Origin: Arhodomonas aquaeolei DSM 8974
Lineage (GTDB): Bacteria > Pseudomonadota > Gammaproteobacteria > Nitrococcales > Nitrococcaceae
Direction: 5' to 3'
Assembly: GCF_000374645.1 (NCBI RefSeq)
Contig: NZ_KB894807.1
Span: 1-64,000, forward strand
Length of the DNA: 64,000 nt
Shown here: positions 6,476-13,602 of the stretch, one piece after another
How the letters are laid out: every line of letters starts with the position of its first letter
Position numbering within the stretch: the first letter of the stretch is position 1
The notes under the pieces: model-generated
What the model was told of the DNA's origin: nothing
What the model saw: the letters and a program-made list of their open reading frames with translations, nothing else
The model's database searches: none
Position numbers and translations under genes: made by a program

Positions 6476-7189
6476 TCACCCGCACTTGCTGTCGCCGCAG
6501 TTGAGGCAGGTCAGGCAGCCGTCCATGACGACCATGGCCTTGGTGTGGCACTTGCCGCAGAGCTGGGCGCCCTCGGGGTAGGCGTCGGTGCTGTCGTCGC
6601 AGTCGGCGGCGGTCGGCTCCGGGGCGGCCTTGGCCTCGGCCTCGGCGCGCTTCTGCTCGATGAACGCCTTCTGGTGCTCGTCGAGGCCGTCCTGCTCCAT
6701 CATGCCGATCTTCTTGAGGTGCTGGTCGATGACGTCGCCGATCTCGGCCACCAGCGAGGGCATGAACCGGCCGCCGCGCTTGAAGTAGCCGCCGCGGGGA
6801 TCGAATACGCTCTTGAGCTCCTCGACGAGGAAGGTGCAGTCGCCGCCCTTGCGGAACACGGCGGAGACGATGCGCGTGAGCGCGACGATCCACTGGAAGT
6901 GGTCCATGTTCTTGGAGTTGATGAAGATCTCGAACGGCCGCCGGATCTCGTGCTCCGTGCCCTGGTTGAGCACCACGTCGTTGATGGTGACGTAGAGTGC
7001 GTGCTCGGACAGCGGGGTCTTGATCTTGTAGGTCGACCCCTCGAGCATTTCCGGCCGCTCGATACGCTCGTGCATGTGCTGGATCGACGACTCCGCCGGC
7101 GCTTCGGACTGCTGTCCCTGAGTCTGGTTCGCCGCCTCGGGTTTCACCACCTCGTAGTCAACGATCTTGCTGCCGATGTGGATCGCCAT
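6476..7189 (-). CDS. nrdJb: Class II ribonucleotide reductase second subunit, TSCPD-domain protein
   Basis: A 237-residue protein from the ATG at 7189 (MAIHIGSKIVDYEVV), which has GGGGAAGAG just upstream; an earlier ATG at 7243 is possible. The centre (about 55-165) is a TSCPD domain (TPLSEHALYVTINDV, NSKNMDHFQWIVALTRI). The C-terminus has a Cys cluster (LCGKCHTKAM, CLTCLNCGDSKCG), like the C-terminal redox/zinc region of single-chain NrdJ. Together with the preceding gene it forms the split adenosylcobalamin-dependent reductase known from Pseudomonas. It follows nrdJa by about 107 bases on the same strand and is presumably cotranscribed. Confidence 0.85.
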   Translation of the reverse strand: MAIHIGSKIVDYEVVKPEAANQTQGQQSEAPAESSIQHMHERIERPEMLEGSTYKIKTPLSEHALYVTINDVVLNQGTEHEIRRPFEIFINSKNMDHFQWIVALTRIVSAVFRKGGDCTFLVEELKSVFDPRGGYFKRGGRFMPSLVAEIGDVIDQHLKKIGMMEQDGLDEHQKAFIEQKRAEAEAKAAPEPTAADCDDSTDAYPEGAQLCGKCHTKAMVVMDGCLTCLNCGDSKCG

Positions 7190-7296
7190 GGTCTCTTCCC
7201 CGTCGGGCGCGTCCGCGCCGATGTTGTCCTGTCGTGCTGCCATCGTACTCGCTCGCTCGGTTGGCCCGCACCCAGCGGGGGCGGGCCGTATGTGCG

Positions 7297-10200
7297 TCAG
7301 AAACGGCCGTAGTAGCCTTCCTTGAGGGCGTCGTAGAGGTTCGCCGCGGTGTGGATCTCGCCGTCGTACTCCACCTCGTCGCCGCCCTTGGCCTCGACGA
7401 CGCTGCCGTCATCGAGCACGAAGCGGTAGGTGGTGTTGGCGAGGTCGCTGTCCTTGACGAGCACGCCCTGGAACGCCTCCGGGTTGAAGCGGAAGGTGGT
7501 GCAGCCCTTCAGCCCCTGCTCGTAGGCGTAGCGGTAGATGTCCTTGAAGTCCTGGTACGGGTAGTCCGTGGGGACATTGGCCGTCTTGGAGATCGAGGAG
7601 TCGATCCAGCGCTGCGCGGCGGCCTGGATGTCGACGTGCTGCTTGGGCGTGACGTCGTCCGCGGTGATGAAGTAGTCCGGGAGATTGCGCGTCTCCGGAT
7701 CGGTGCTCGGCAGCGCCTCCGGGTCAACGAAGTAGCGGTACGCGAGCAGCTCGAAGCTGTAGACGCCCACGCTTTCCTTGGACTTTTTGCCCTCGCGGAT
7801 GACGTTGCGCGTGTAGTGATGCGCGAAGCTCGGCTCGATGCCGTTGGCGGCGTTATTCGCCAGCGACAGCGAGATCGTGCCCGTGGGCGCGATGGAGCTG
7901 TGGTGGGTGAAACGCGCGCCGCGCTCGGCGAGCTCGTCGACGAGCTCCGGCTCGGCCTCGGCCACGCGCTGCATGTAGCGGCTGTAGCGCGCCCACAGGA
8001 CCTTGCCGGCGATGGTGTCGCCCGGGGCGTAGCCGTCCTTCTCCATCTCCGGGCGCTTGGCGAGCATTTCCCTGGTGACGGTGAACTCCTCGTCCATGAG
8101 CGGCGCCGCACCCTTCTCGTCCGCCAGCGACAGGCCGGTGCGCCAGCCCTCCAGCGCCATCTCCTTGGCGGCGCGCTCGGTGAACTCCAGCGAGGCCTCG
8201 TCGCCGTAGCGCATGCGCAGCATGGTCAGTGTCGAACCCAGGCCGAGGAAGCCCATGCCGTGGCGGCGCTTGCGCATGATCTCCTCCTGCTGCCTGGGCA
8301 GCGGGAGGCCGTTGATCTCCACCACGTTGTCGAGCAGCCGCGTGAAGATGCTCACCACCCGGCGATACTCCTCCCAGTCGAAGTGAGCCTTCTCGGTGAA
8401 GGGCTCGCGCACGAACTTGGTGAGGTTGATCGAGCCGAGCAGGCAGGCGCCGTAGGGCGGCAGCGGCTGCTCGCCGCAGTTGTGGGCGTGCAGGCCGTTG
8501 GCATCGAAGGTGTTAATCCCCGGCACCTGGACGTCATAGACGTCCTCCACGCCGTCGTCCTCGACACCCGTGACGCGGGCGACGAAGCGCTCCCGGTTCA
8601 GCCGCCGCGAGTAACTGTCGAGCAGCGCGTCGAGGCGGCTCATCTTGTCGCTGTCAGAAAAACCGATCCGCTCGCGGAACCGGGCGATGCCCTCGCCGGC
8701 GAGGACCAGCTCATGCTGCGGCCGGATGGCGTAGTCCGCGTGGCCGCCACGGCCGTCGGGCATGCGCGCCGCGTTGGCACGGCGGCGGTCGCGGTAGATC
8801 GTCGCCGTAATGCCCAGGCGCAGGAGCATCCGCTGAACGGCCTCGAGACGCGAGAGATCGGACTGGGCGAGCCGCACGCTCACACCCTTCGCCTGGGTGC
8901 CCTGCACGGAACCATCCGCGTCGAACAGGCCGCGCAGGAAACCGCGATAGCCATCGCTCGATGCCTGCTCGAGCGCCGGGGTGATCGCCTTGTCGCCGGG
9001 AGACATGCCGAGCGACTCCGCGAGCTGCTTGAGTGCACCGAGCGCAAGGCGATACTCGCCACGGCCGGCGACCTGCTGCCAGCCCGCGAAGTCCGCGCGG
9101 TGCGGGAGCGTCCCGGCGGCGCGCATGCCGGCGTCCATCACGGCACGGGCGCCGGCGCTCAGCCCGCCCTCATCGCCGTTGCCGACGGCGGCCGACTCCC
9201 ACACGGAAAGCACGGCCTTGTCCGCCTTGAGCGTGCCGTCGCCCACGAGCAGGCCAAGGAGGTAACCCTCGTCCTCGTTGACGGCACCGCCCCACTCGGC
9301 ATTGTCGCGGTGATCGTTGAGCAGCACCCGGTCGCCGGCACGGAGCTCGCCGGCGGCGCACCATTCCGTCTCGGTGGTGTAGCGGGTGAAGCGGCTCACG
9401 CGGCGCACGCGGTGGTCCTCGGTGAGCCGAAGGCTGTAGCCCTCTGCGGTCTGCAGCCGCACGACCGGTTTGGTGGCCGTGCGGAAGAAGCCCTCCTCGC
9501 CGGAGGCATGTGCCTGTCCGTCGACCCGGGCGACGAACGAGCGGCCGATGAGATTGCGCACCTGGCGCGGCCCCTCATCGGTCTGCACCCAGGTATCCGC
9601 CGTCACGCACGGGTTGGTGGCGCGGATCTCCTCGCAGAACCAGTTGTTGTTCATCTCGTTGACGCGGTCGATGAGGATGAACCCGGGCTCGGCGTAGTCG
9701 TAGGTGGAGGTCATGATCATGTCCCAGATGCGCTGGGCCTTGATCCGCTTGTAGATCCGGCAGGCGACGAGGCCGTCCTCGCGGGTGATGTAGCCCTCGC
9801 GCCGCGGCCACTCGCGCCAGACCACCTGCTCCGGGTCGTTGAGGTCGACGCCGTCCATCTCCGCCTCCTTGGGCGAGAGCGGGAAGGCGAGCGGCCACAT
9901 CTCGCCGTTCTCCACGGCCTTCATGAAGCCGTCGGTGATCAGCAGCGAGAGGTTGAACTGGCGCAGGCGCCCGTCCTCGCGCTTGGCGCGGATGAAGTCG
10001 AGCACGTCCGGGTGGCCGACGTCGAAGGTGGCCATCTGCGCGCCGCGCCGCCCGCCCGCGGAGGAGACGGTGAAGCACATGCGGTCGTAGATGTCCATGA
10101 ACGACAGCGGCCCGGAGGTGTAGGCGCCGGCGCCGGAGACGTACGCCCCGCGCGGGCGCAGGGTGGAAAACTCGTAGCCGATGCCGCAGCCGGCCTTCAG

Positions 10201-10581
10201 CGTCAGCCCCGCCTCGTGGACCTTGTCGAGGATGTCGTCCATCGAGTCGCCGATGGTCGAGGACACGGTGCAGTTGATCGTGGAGGTGGCCGGCTTGTGG
10301 TCCCAGGCGCCGGCGTTGGAGGTGATCCGCCCGGCGGGGATCGCGCCGTGACGCAGCGCCCAGAGGAAGTTCTCGTACCACTCGTCCCGCTTCTCGGGCA
10401 CCTCGACCTCGGCGATCGCGCGCGCGATGCGCTTGTAGGTGTCGTCCACGGTCTCGTCCAGGACGGTGCCGTCCTTGGTCTTGAGCCGATACTTCTTGTC
10501 CCAGATGTCCTGGGAGGCGGGCTGTATCGGGATCTCGTTAACGCTCTTGGGCAGCACGCGCACCTTCGCAGCGGAACTCAT
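7297..10581 (-). CDS. nrdJa: Adenosylcobalamin-dependent ribonucleotide reductase, intein-containing
   Basis: A 1094-residue precursor; after removal of a 377-residue intein the mature enzyme is 717 residues. It makes deoxyribonucleotides with an adenosylcobalamin-generated thiyl radical and needs no oxygen. Recognisable segments: PAGRITSNAGAW (about 82), TINCTVSSTIGDSMDDILDK (about 101, with a redox Cys), GRRGAQMATFDVGHPD, the active-site NP|CGEQPLPPYG split by the intein, and TGTISLSLANNAANGIEPSF. The start MSSAAKVRVLPKS is good. C-terminal functions appear to be carried by the downstream nrdJb. The upstream region carries an inverted repeat that might be an NrdR operator. The intein lies immediately before the radical-forming Cys, so activity depends on splicing. 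Confidence 0.93.
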   Translation of the reverse strand: MSSAAKVRVLPKSVNEIPIQPASQDIWDKKYRLKTKDGTVLDETVDDTYKRIARAIAEVEVPEKRDEWYENFLWALRHGAIPAGRITSNAGAWDHKPATSTINCTVSSTIGDSMDDILDKVHEAGLTLKAGCGIGYEFSTLRPRGAYVSGAGAYTSGPLSFMDIYDRMCFTVSSAGGRRGAQMATFDVGHPDVLDFIRAKREDGRLRQFNLSLLITDGFMKAVENGEMWPLAFPLSPKEAEMDGVDLNDPEQVVWREWPRREGYITREDGLVACRIYKRIKAQRIWDMIMTSTYDYAEPGFILIDRVNEMNNNWFCEEIRATNPCVTADTWVQTDEGPRQVRNLIGRSFVARVDGQAHASGEEGFFRTATKPVVRLQTAEGYSLRLTEDHRVRRVSRFTRYTTETEWCAAGELRAGDRVLLNDHRDNAEWGGAVNEDEGYLLGLLVGDGTLKADKAVLSVWESAAVGNGDEGGLSAGARAVMDAGMRAAGTLPHRADFAGWQQVAGRGEYRLALGALKQLAESLGMSPGDKAITPALEQASSDGYRGFLRGLFDADGSVQGTQAKGVSVRLAQSDLSRLEAVQRMLLRLGITATIYRDRRRANAARMPDGRGGHADYAIRPQHELVLAGEGIARFRERIGFSDSDKMSRLDALLDSYSRRLNRERFVARVTGVEDDGVEDVYDVQVPGINTFDANGLHAHNCGEQPLPPYGACLLGSINLTKFVREPFTEKAHFDWEEYRRVVSIFTRLLDNVVEINGLPLPRQQEEIMRKRRHGMGFLGLGSTLTMLRMRYGDEASLEFTERAAKEMALEGWRTGLSLADEKGAAPLMDEEFTVTREMLAKRPEMEKDGYAPGDTIAGKVLWARYSRYMQRVAEAEPELVDELAERGARFTHHSSIAPTGTISLSLANNAANGIEPSFAHHYTRNVIREGKKSKESVGVYSFELLAYRYFVDPEALPSTDPETRNLPDYFITADDVTPKQHVDIQAAAQRWIDSSISKTANVPTDYPYQDFKDIYRYAYEQGLKGCTTFRFNPEAFQGVLVKDSDLANTTYRFVLDDGSVVEAKGGDEVEYDGEIHTAANLYDALKEGYYGRF
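8479..9609 (-). other. Intein with LAGLIDADG homing endonuclease domain within NrdJa
   Basis: Intein residues are 325-701 of the precursor. It begins with Cys1 (CVTADTWVQTDEG), has a splicing block B TEDHRV with the conserved His, and ends HAHN followed by Cys+1 of the host enzyme. The endonuclease domain has two dodecapeptide motifs, GYLLGLLVGDG and GFLRGLFDADG. All splicing residues (Cys1, block B His, penultimate His, terminal Asn, Cys+1) are present, so splicing is expected. The site, inside NPCGEQPL, is a conserved insertion point used by inteins in ribonucleotide reductases. Confidence 0.93.
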
Positions 10582-10650
10582 GTGGCCATTCCCCCTGAAT
10601 CGGGTTGACAGATTCGAACAGTGGAGTAGTCAACGGCTTATGCCGTTTTT

Positions 10651-10698
10651 CCACAACATATAAACACGGCCATCCCCAGTCGGCCCCATATGTTGTGG
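10651..10698. promoter_or_regulatory. Inverted repeat upstream of nrdJa, candidate NrdR sites
   Basis: CCACAACATAT (10651-10661) and ATATGTTGTGG (10688-10698) are perfect 11-bp inverted copies about three and a half turns apart, 70-117 bases upstream of the nrdJa start. NrdR boxes occur in pairs with a CaAtAtatTGTG-like core before nrd genes; the match is partial, so NrdR is only the leading guess. No cobalamin riboswitch was seen in the region. Confidence 0.4.
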
Positions 10699-10780
10699 TT
10701 GGTACCGAAATGGTATACCAGAAATCGTCGCTGTCAACGCCGCGCCGGATGGCGGTGATGTGACGTTTGTGTACAGGTAT

Positions 10781-10925
10781 TTGACAGTAATAAACAAACC
10801 CTATACGCTTTGTACAACCTTACGGACGGGGTTGCGTTCAGAACGGTTGTCTCTTCCCTTCCTCGACAACGACGAGGAGCCGCGCAAGCGGCGTGGCCGG
10901 GCCTTCGGACCCGGCCGTTTTTTTT
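10781..10925 (+). ncRNA. Candidate small RNA with intrinsic terminator
   Basis: A TTGACA (10781-10786) with a weak TACGCT-like -10 at 10804-10809 (17-base spacer) is followed about 85 bases later by a strong intrinsic terminator (10895-10925). No upstream + strand gene needs this terminator, because nrdJa reads the other way. The transcript would be about 105-110 nt, with a GCCGC-GCAA-GCGGC hairpin just before the terminator. It holds no convincing open frame. It does not match 6S, tmRNA, SRP or RNase P signatures that I know. Confidence 0.45.
10895..10925 (+). terminator. Intrinsic terminator
   Basis: GGCCGGG...CCCGGCC stem with a TTCG tetraloop followed by eight T residues (10918-10925). 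A textbook Rho-independent terminator on the + strand. Confidence 0.85.
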
Positions 10926-11077
10926 GGTTCAGCGCAAAGCGGCGGGAGGCCCCGACCACGACCGGCGCCGCCATTCAGCCGGCAGGTTGTGCGCCGAAGG
11001 CATGCAACGTTTCGTGCTTTGCCAGAGGAACGCCGCATACGGCCTGGTGGCTGTGCCCGACCTACGCGGCAACGGGC

Positions 11078-11482
11078 AATGCGTACGGACCGGGGCGCTG
11101 CGGCAACCCGGTCCTGTCGGTTGCCAGGAGCAACCGATCTACCGGAACGAGACAGCGGGCATAACCGCACAGCCGTGACGTCGGGTAGGTCGGTTGCTCG
11201 AAGGCAACCGACAGCCAAGTGGCGGTATCGCCCGGTGTACCGTGGCGACACCCGCGCACGACCTCCGGCGTAACACCGCCCACGCGGCGTCATACCCCGA
11301 ACAATGCCCACGGACCGGGGCGCTGCGGCAATCCGGTCCTGTCGGTTGCCAGGAGCAACCGACCTACCGGAACGAGACAGTGGGCATAACCGCACAGCCG
11401 TGACGTCGGGTAGGTCGGTTGCTCGAAGGCAACCGACAGCCGAAGCGGCATATCGCCCGGCATACCGGCGCGGCAGCCCGTG
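11078..11482. repeat. Duplicated REP/BIME-like element, 225-bp period
   Basis: Two copies of about 178 bp (11078-11255 and 11303-11482), offset by exactly 225 bases and nearly identical over their centres. Each contains two inverted REP-like palindromes, GTCGGTTGC-N-GCAACCGA followed by CTACC, and GGTAG followed by GTCGGTTGC-N-GCAACCGAC. The pair in opposite orientation is a BIME-type layout. Open frames over this region on both strands are repeat artefacts; I see no gene between 10926 and 11556. Confidence 0.85.
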
Positions 11483-11556
11483 CACGCCATCCCGGCGCGA
11501 CACCCGCGGCCGCAGGCGTTACCCTTGCGCCTCAGCGAACTAGGGAGGGCGACGCC

Positions 11557-12912
11557 TTGGCAGGCACCACGCAGACCACGGCACACGAGCACTGGGGCTC
11601 CAGGCTGGCATTCGTTCTCGCCGCGGTGGGATCCGCGGTCGGACTCGGCAACGTCTGGAAATTCCCCTACATCACCGGCGAGAACGGCGGCGGCGCCTTC
11701 GTGGTGGTGTACCTGGCATGCATCGCGCTGATCGGCCTGCCCATCCTGATCGCCGAGATCCTGCTCGGGCGCCGCGGCCGCATGAGCCCGATCAACGCCG
11801 TGGCGGCGACCGCCCGCCGCGAGGGCCGCTCGCCGGCCTGGGCCGGGGTCGGCCTGCTCGGCATGGCCGGCTCGTTCGTCATCCTCTCGTTCTACAGCGT
11901 CATTGCCGGCTGGGCCCTCGCCTACGTCGGCCGCACGGCCACGGGCACCTTCGCCGGGGCCGACGCCGCGACGGTGAAGGCCGCCTTCGACGCGCTCAAG
12001 GCGAGCCCGTGGCAGCTCGTGCTCTGGCACACGGCGTTCATGGCGCTGACGGCGGTGGTGGTGGGCCGCGGGGTGCGCCACGGCCTGGAGCGCGCCGCCA
12101 AGATACTCATGCCCGGACTGGCGCTGCTGCTGGTGATCCTGATCGGCTACGCCGCCACCACGTCCGGCTTCAGCGCCGGCGTGGACTTCCTATTCACCCC
12201 GGACTTCTCGAAGCTCAGTACCCATTCCGTGCTGATCGCGCTGGGCCACGCCTTCTTCACCCTGAGCCTGGGCATGGGGATCATGATCGCCTACGGCTCC
12301 TACCTCGCTCCGGGGACCTCCATCGCCGGCACGGCGCTGTCCGTGGTGGTGCTCGACACGGTCATCGCGCTGATGGCGGGCACCGCGATCTTTCCGGTGG
12401 TGTTCGCCAACGGCCTGGAGCCCGCCGTAGGCCCGGGCCTGATCTTCCAGACCCTGCCCCTGGCCTTCGGGTCGATGCCCGGCGGTGCGCTGTTCGGGGC
12501 GCTGTTCTTCCTGCTGCTGACCTTCGCGGCGTGGACGTCCACGATCTCGCTGCTGGAGCCCACGGTGGAGTGGCTGCAGGAGCGCGGCCAGGGCCGCTGG
12601 CCGGCGACGATCAAGGCGGCGGTGACGATCTGGGCCCTGGGCGTGGCCTCGGCGCTGTCGTTCAACGTGTGGTCCGGCTACACGGTGTTCGGCCAGAACC
12701 TGTTTGGCGCGCTCGATTTCCTCACCGCGAACGTCATGCTGCCCCTCACCGGGCTCGGCGTCGCGCTGTTCGTGGGCTGGGGCATGTCCACGGCCAGCGC
12801 CAGCGAGGAGCTGGGCCTGGGTGAGACCCTGGGCTTCCGGCTCTGGCACCTGGCGATCCGCTTCGTCGCGCCGGTCGCGGTGGTGGTGGTGTTCGTCTAC
12901 AACCTGCTCTAA
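11557..12912 (+). CDS. Sodium-dependent transporter, NSS/SNF family
   Basis: A 451-residue integral membrane protein of the neurotransmitter:sodium symporter family (LeuT/MhsT relatives), which imports amino acids or related compounds with Na+. The family signature in helix 1 is complete: GSAVGLGNVWKFPYITGENG, with the unwound Na+/substrate site. About 11-12 hydrophobic segments follow to the C-terminus (VAVVVVFVYNLL), a bacterial-type length. The start is a TTG at 11557, with AGGGAGGG ending 7 bases before it; longer frames would run into the repeats. The substrate cannot be told. A GC-rich hairpin at 12973-12992 follows. Confidence 0.9.
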   Translation: MAGTTQTTAHEHWGSRLAFVLAAVGSAVGLGNVWKFPYITGENGGGAFVVVYLACIALIGLPILIAEILLGRRGRMSPINAVAATARREGRSPAWAGVGLLGMAGSFVILSFYSVIAGWALAYVGRTATGTFAGADAATVKAAFDALKASPWQLVLWHTAFMALTAVVVGRGVRHGLERAAKILMPGLALLLVILIGYAATTSGFSAGVDFLFTPDFSKLSTHSVLIALGHAFFTLSLGMGIMIAYGSYLAPGTSIAGTALSVVVLDTVIALMAGTAIFPVVFANGLEPAVGPGLIFQTLPLAFGSMPGGALFGALFFLLLTFAAWTSTISLLEPTVEWLQERGQGRWPATIKAAVTIWALGVASALSFNVWSGYTVFGQNLFGALDFLTANVMLPLTGLGVALFVGWGMSTASASEELGLGETLGFRLWHLAIRFVAPVAVVVVFVYNLL

Positions 12913-12972
12913 CACCGTTCCGCCGGCGAGTGGGCGGCGGGGCGGACGACGTGATCGCCCCGGCCGGGACCG

Positions 12973-12992
12973 CCCGCCCCCCGTGGGGCGGG
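12973..12992. terminator. GC-rich hairpin after the NSS transporter
   Basis: CCCGCCCC and GGGGCGGG separated by four bases, 60 bases after the transporter stop. No T-run, so termination is possible but unproven. Confidence 0.35.
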
Positions 12993-13029
12993 CCCGCCCG
13001 CCGGGGCACCATGGATGCCGGGCGGCGCG

Positions 13030-13059
13030 TTGCCCGGTTTCCCCCGCCGTCGCTATAAT
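13030..13059 (+). promoter_or_regulatory. Promoter upstream of the 788-residue envelope protein
   Basis: TTGCCC (13030-13035) and a perfect TATAAT (13054-13059) with 18-base spacing. A transcript from about 13066 would have a leader of more than 500 bases before the gene at 13603. The leader has a GCCCA/TGGGC hairpin near 13091-13106 but no riboswitch I recognise. Confidence 0.5.
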
Positions 13060-13236
13060 CGCTAGCCGAGAATCGGAGGAAGCTGCGGCCCAGGGAAATG
13101 GGCTTCACCCGCCGTGCCCCCGGAAACGCGCTTTCCCGAAGGTCGCGTCGGGCCTCGCAGGCTGTCCTTCCGTCCCCATCAGGGACTGATCTCTCCCGGC
13201 TCATAGAGCTGCAATGGACGCTGCAACGGGGAAACA

Positions 13237-13572
13237 ATGACGTCAGTCCCTTCTTCGGGCCCATCGCTCACACGCCCGGCCTCTACCCAGCCGATACCGG
13301 AAACTGCGGGTGTCGCCGGCGACACCTCGACATGGGCCGCCGATCGCAATCCGTCGCCGTTACCGCCCACCGCCGGATTCAACCGGGCAATTCAGGATTT
13401 CGGGTCGCGCCTTCAGCGTATTATCCCGACGACCGCACATCGCGCGCCACGCATGGACACCCTGTCGGGCCCGCTCGCCGGTGTGGCGGGCCCGTGGCGC
13501 ATTGACTCCCGTCGGGACCAGGGCAACGGACACCCCATTGCCCGTTTCGCGGGTCTCACCAACGCCGCTTAG
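13237..13572 (+). CDS. Possible small protein of unknown function
   Basis: A 111-residue open frame between the promoter at 13030 and the gene at 13603, 30 bases before it and on the same strand. The ATG has only a weak GGGGAAA upstream. The sequence is rich in Pro, Ser, Thr and Arg, with no signal peptide, membrane segment or motif. Codon third positions are less GC-biased than in neighbouring genes, so it may be a non-coding leader rather than a gene. Confidence 0.25.
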   Translation: MTSVPSSGPSLTRPASTQPIPETAGVAGDTSTWAADRNPSPLPPTAGFNRAIQDFGSRLQRIIPTTAHRAPRMDTLSGPLAGVAGPWRIDSRRDQGNGHPIARFAGLTNAA

Positions 13573-13602
13573 CCGGCCCCTTTACCTGTTCCGGAGTTCT
13601 TC

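Noticed and set aside
5566-6581. Several open frames of 136-266 codons on both strands
   Set aside because: They are produced by the 114-bp repeats (period divisible by three) and encode the repeat, not proteins.
7234-10608. Open frame of 1124 codons on the + strand
   Set aside because: It is antisense to nrdJa/intein, whose motifs are all on the minus strand; long antisense frames are common in DNA of this GC content.
10582-10780. Cobalamin riboswitch before the B12-dependent reductase
   Set aside because: No B12-box or paired segments of that riboswitch could be found upstream of nrdJa.
10760-11543. Open frames of 60-260 codons in the REP region
   Set aside because: They follow the duplicated REP unit in several frames and on both strands; no start signal or known domain.
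13060-13600. 6S or other known structural RNA in the long leader
   Set aside because: No signature of 6S, RNase P, SRP or tmRNA; only short local hairpins.
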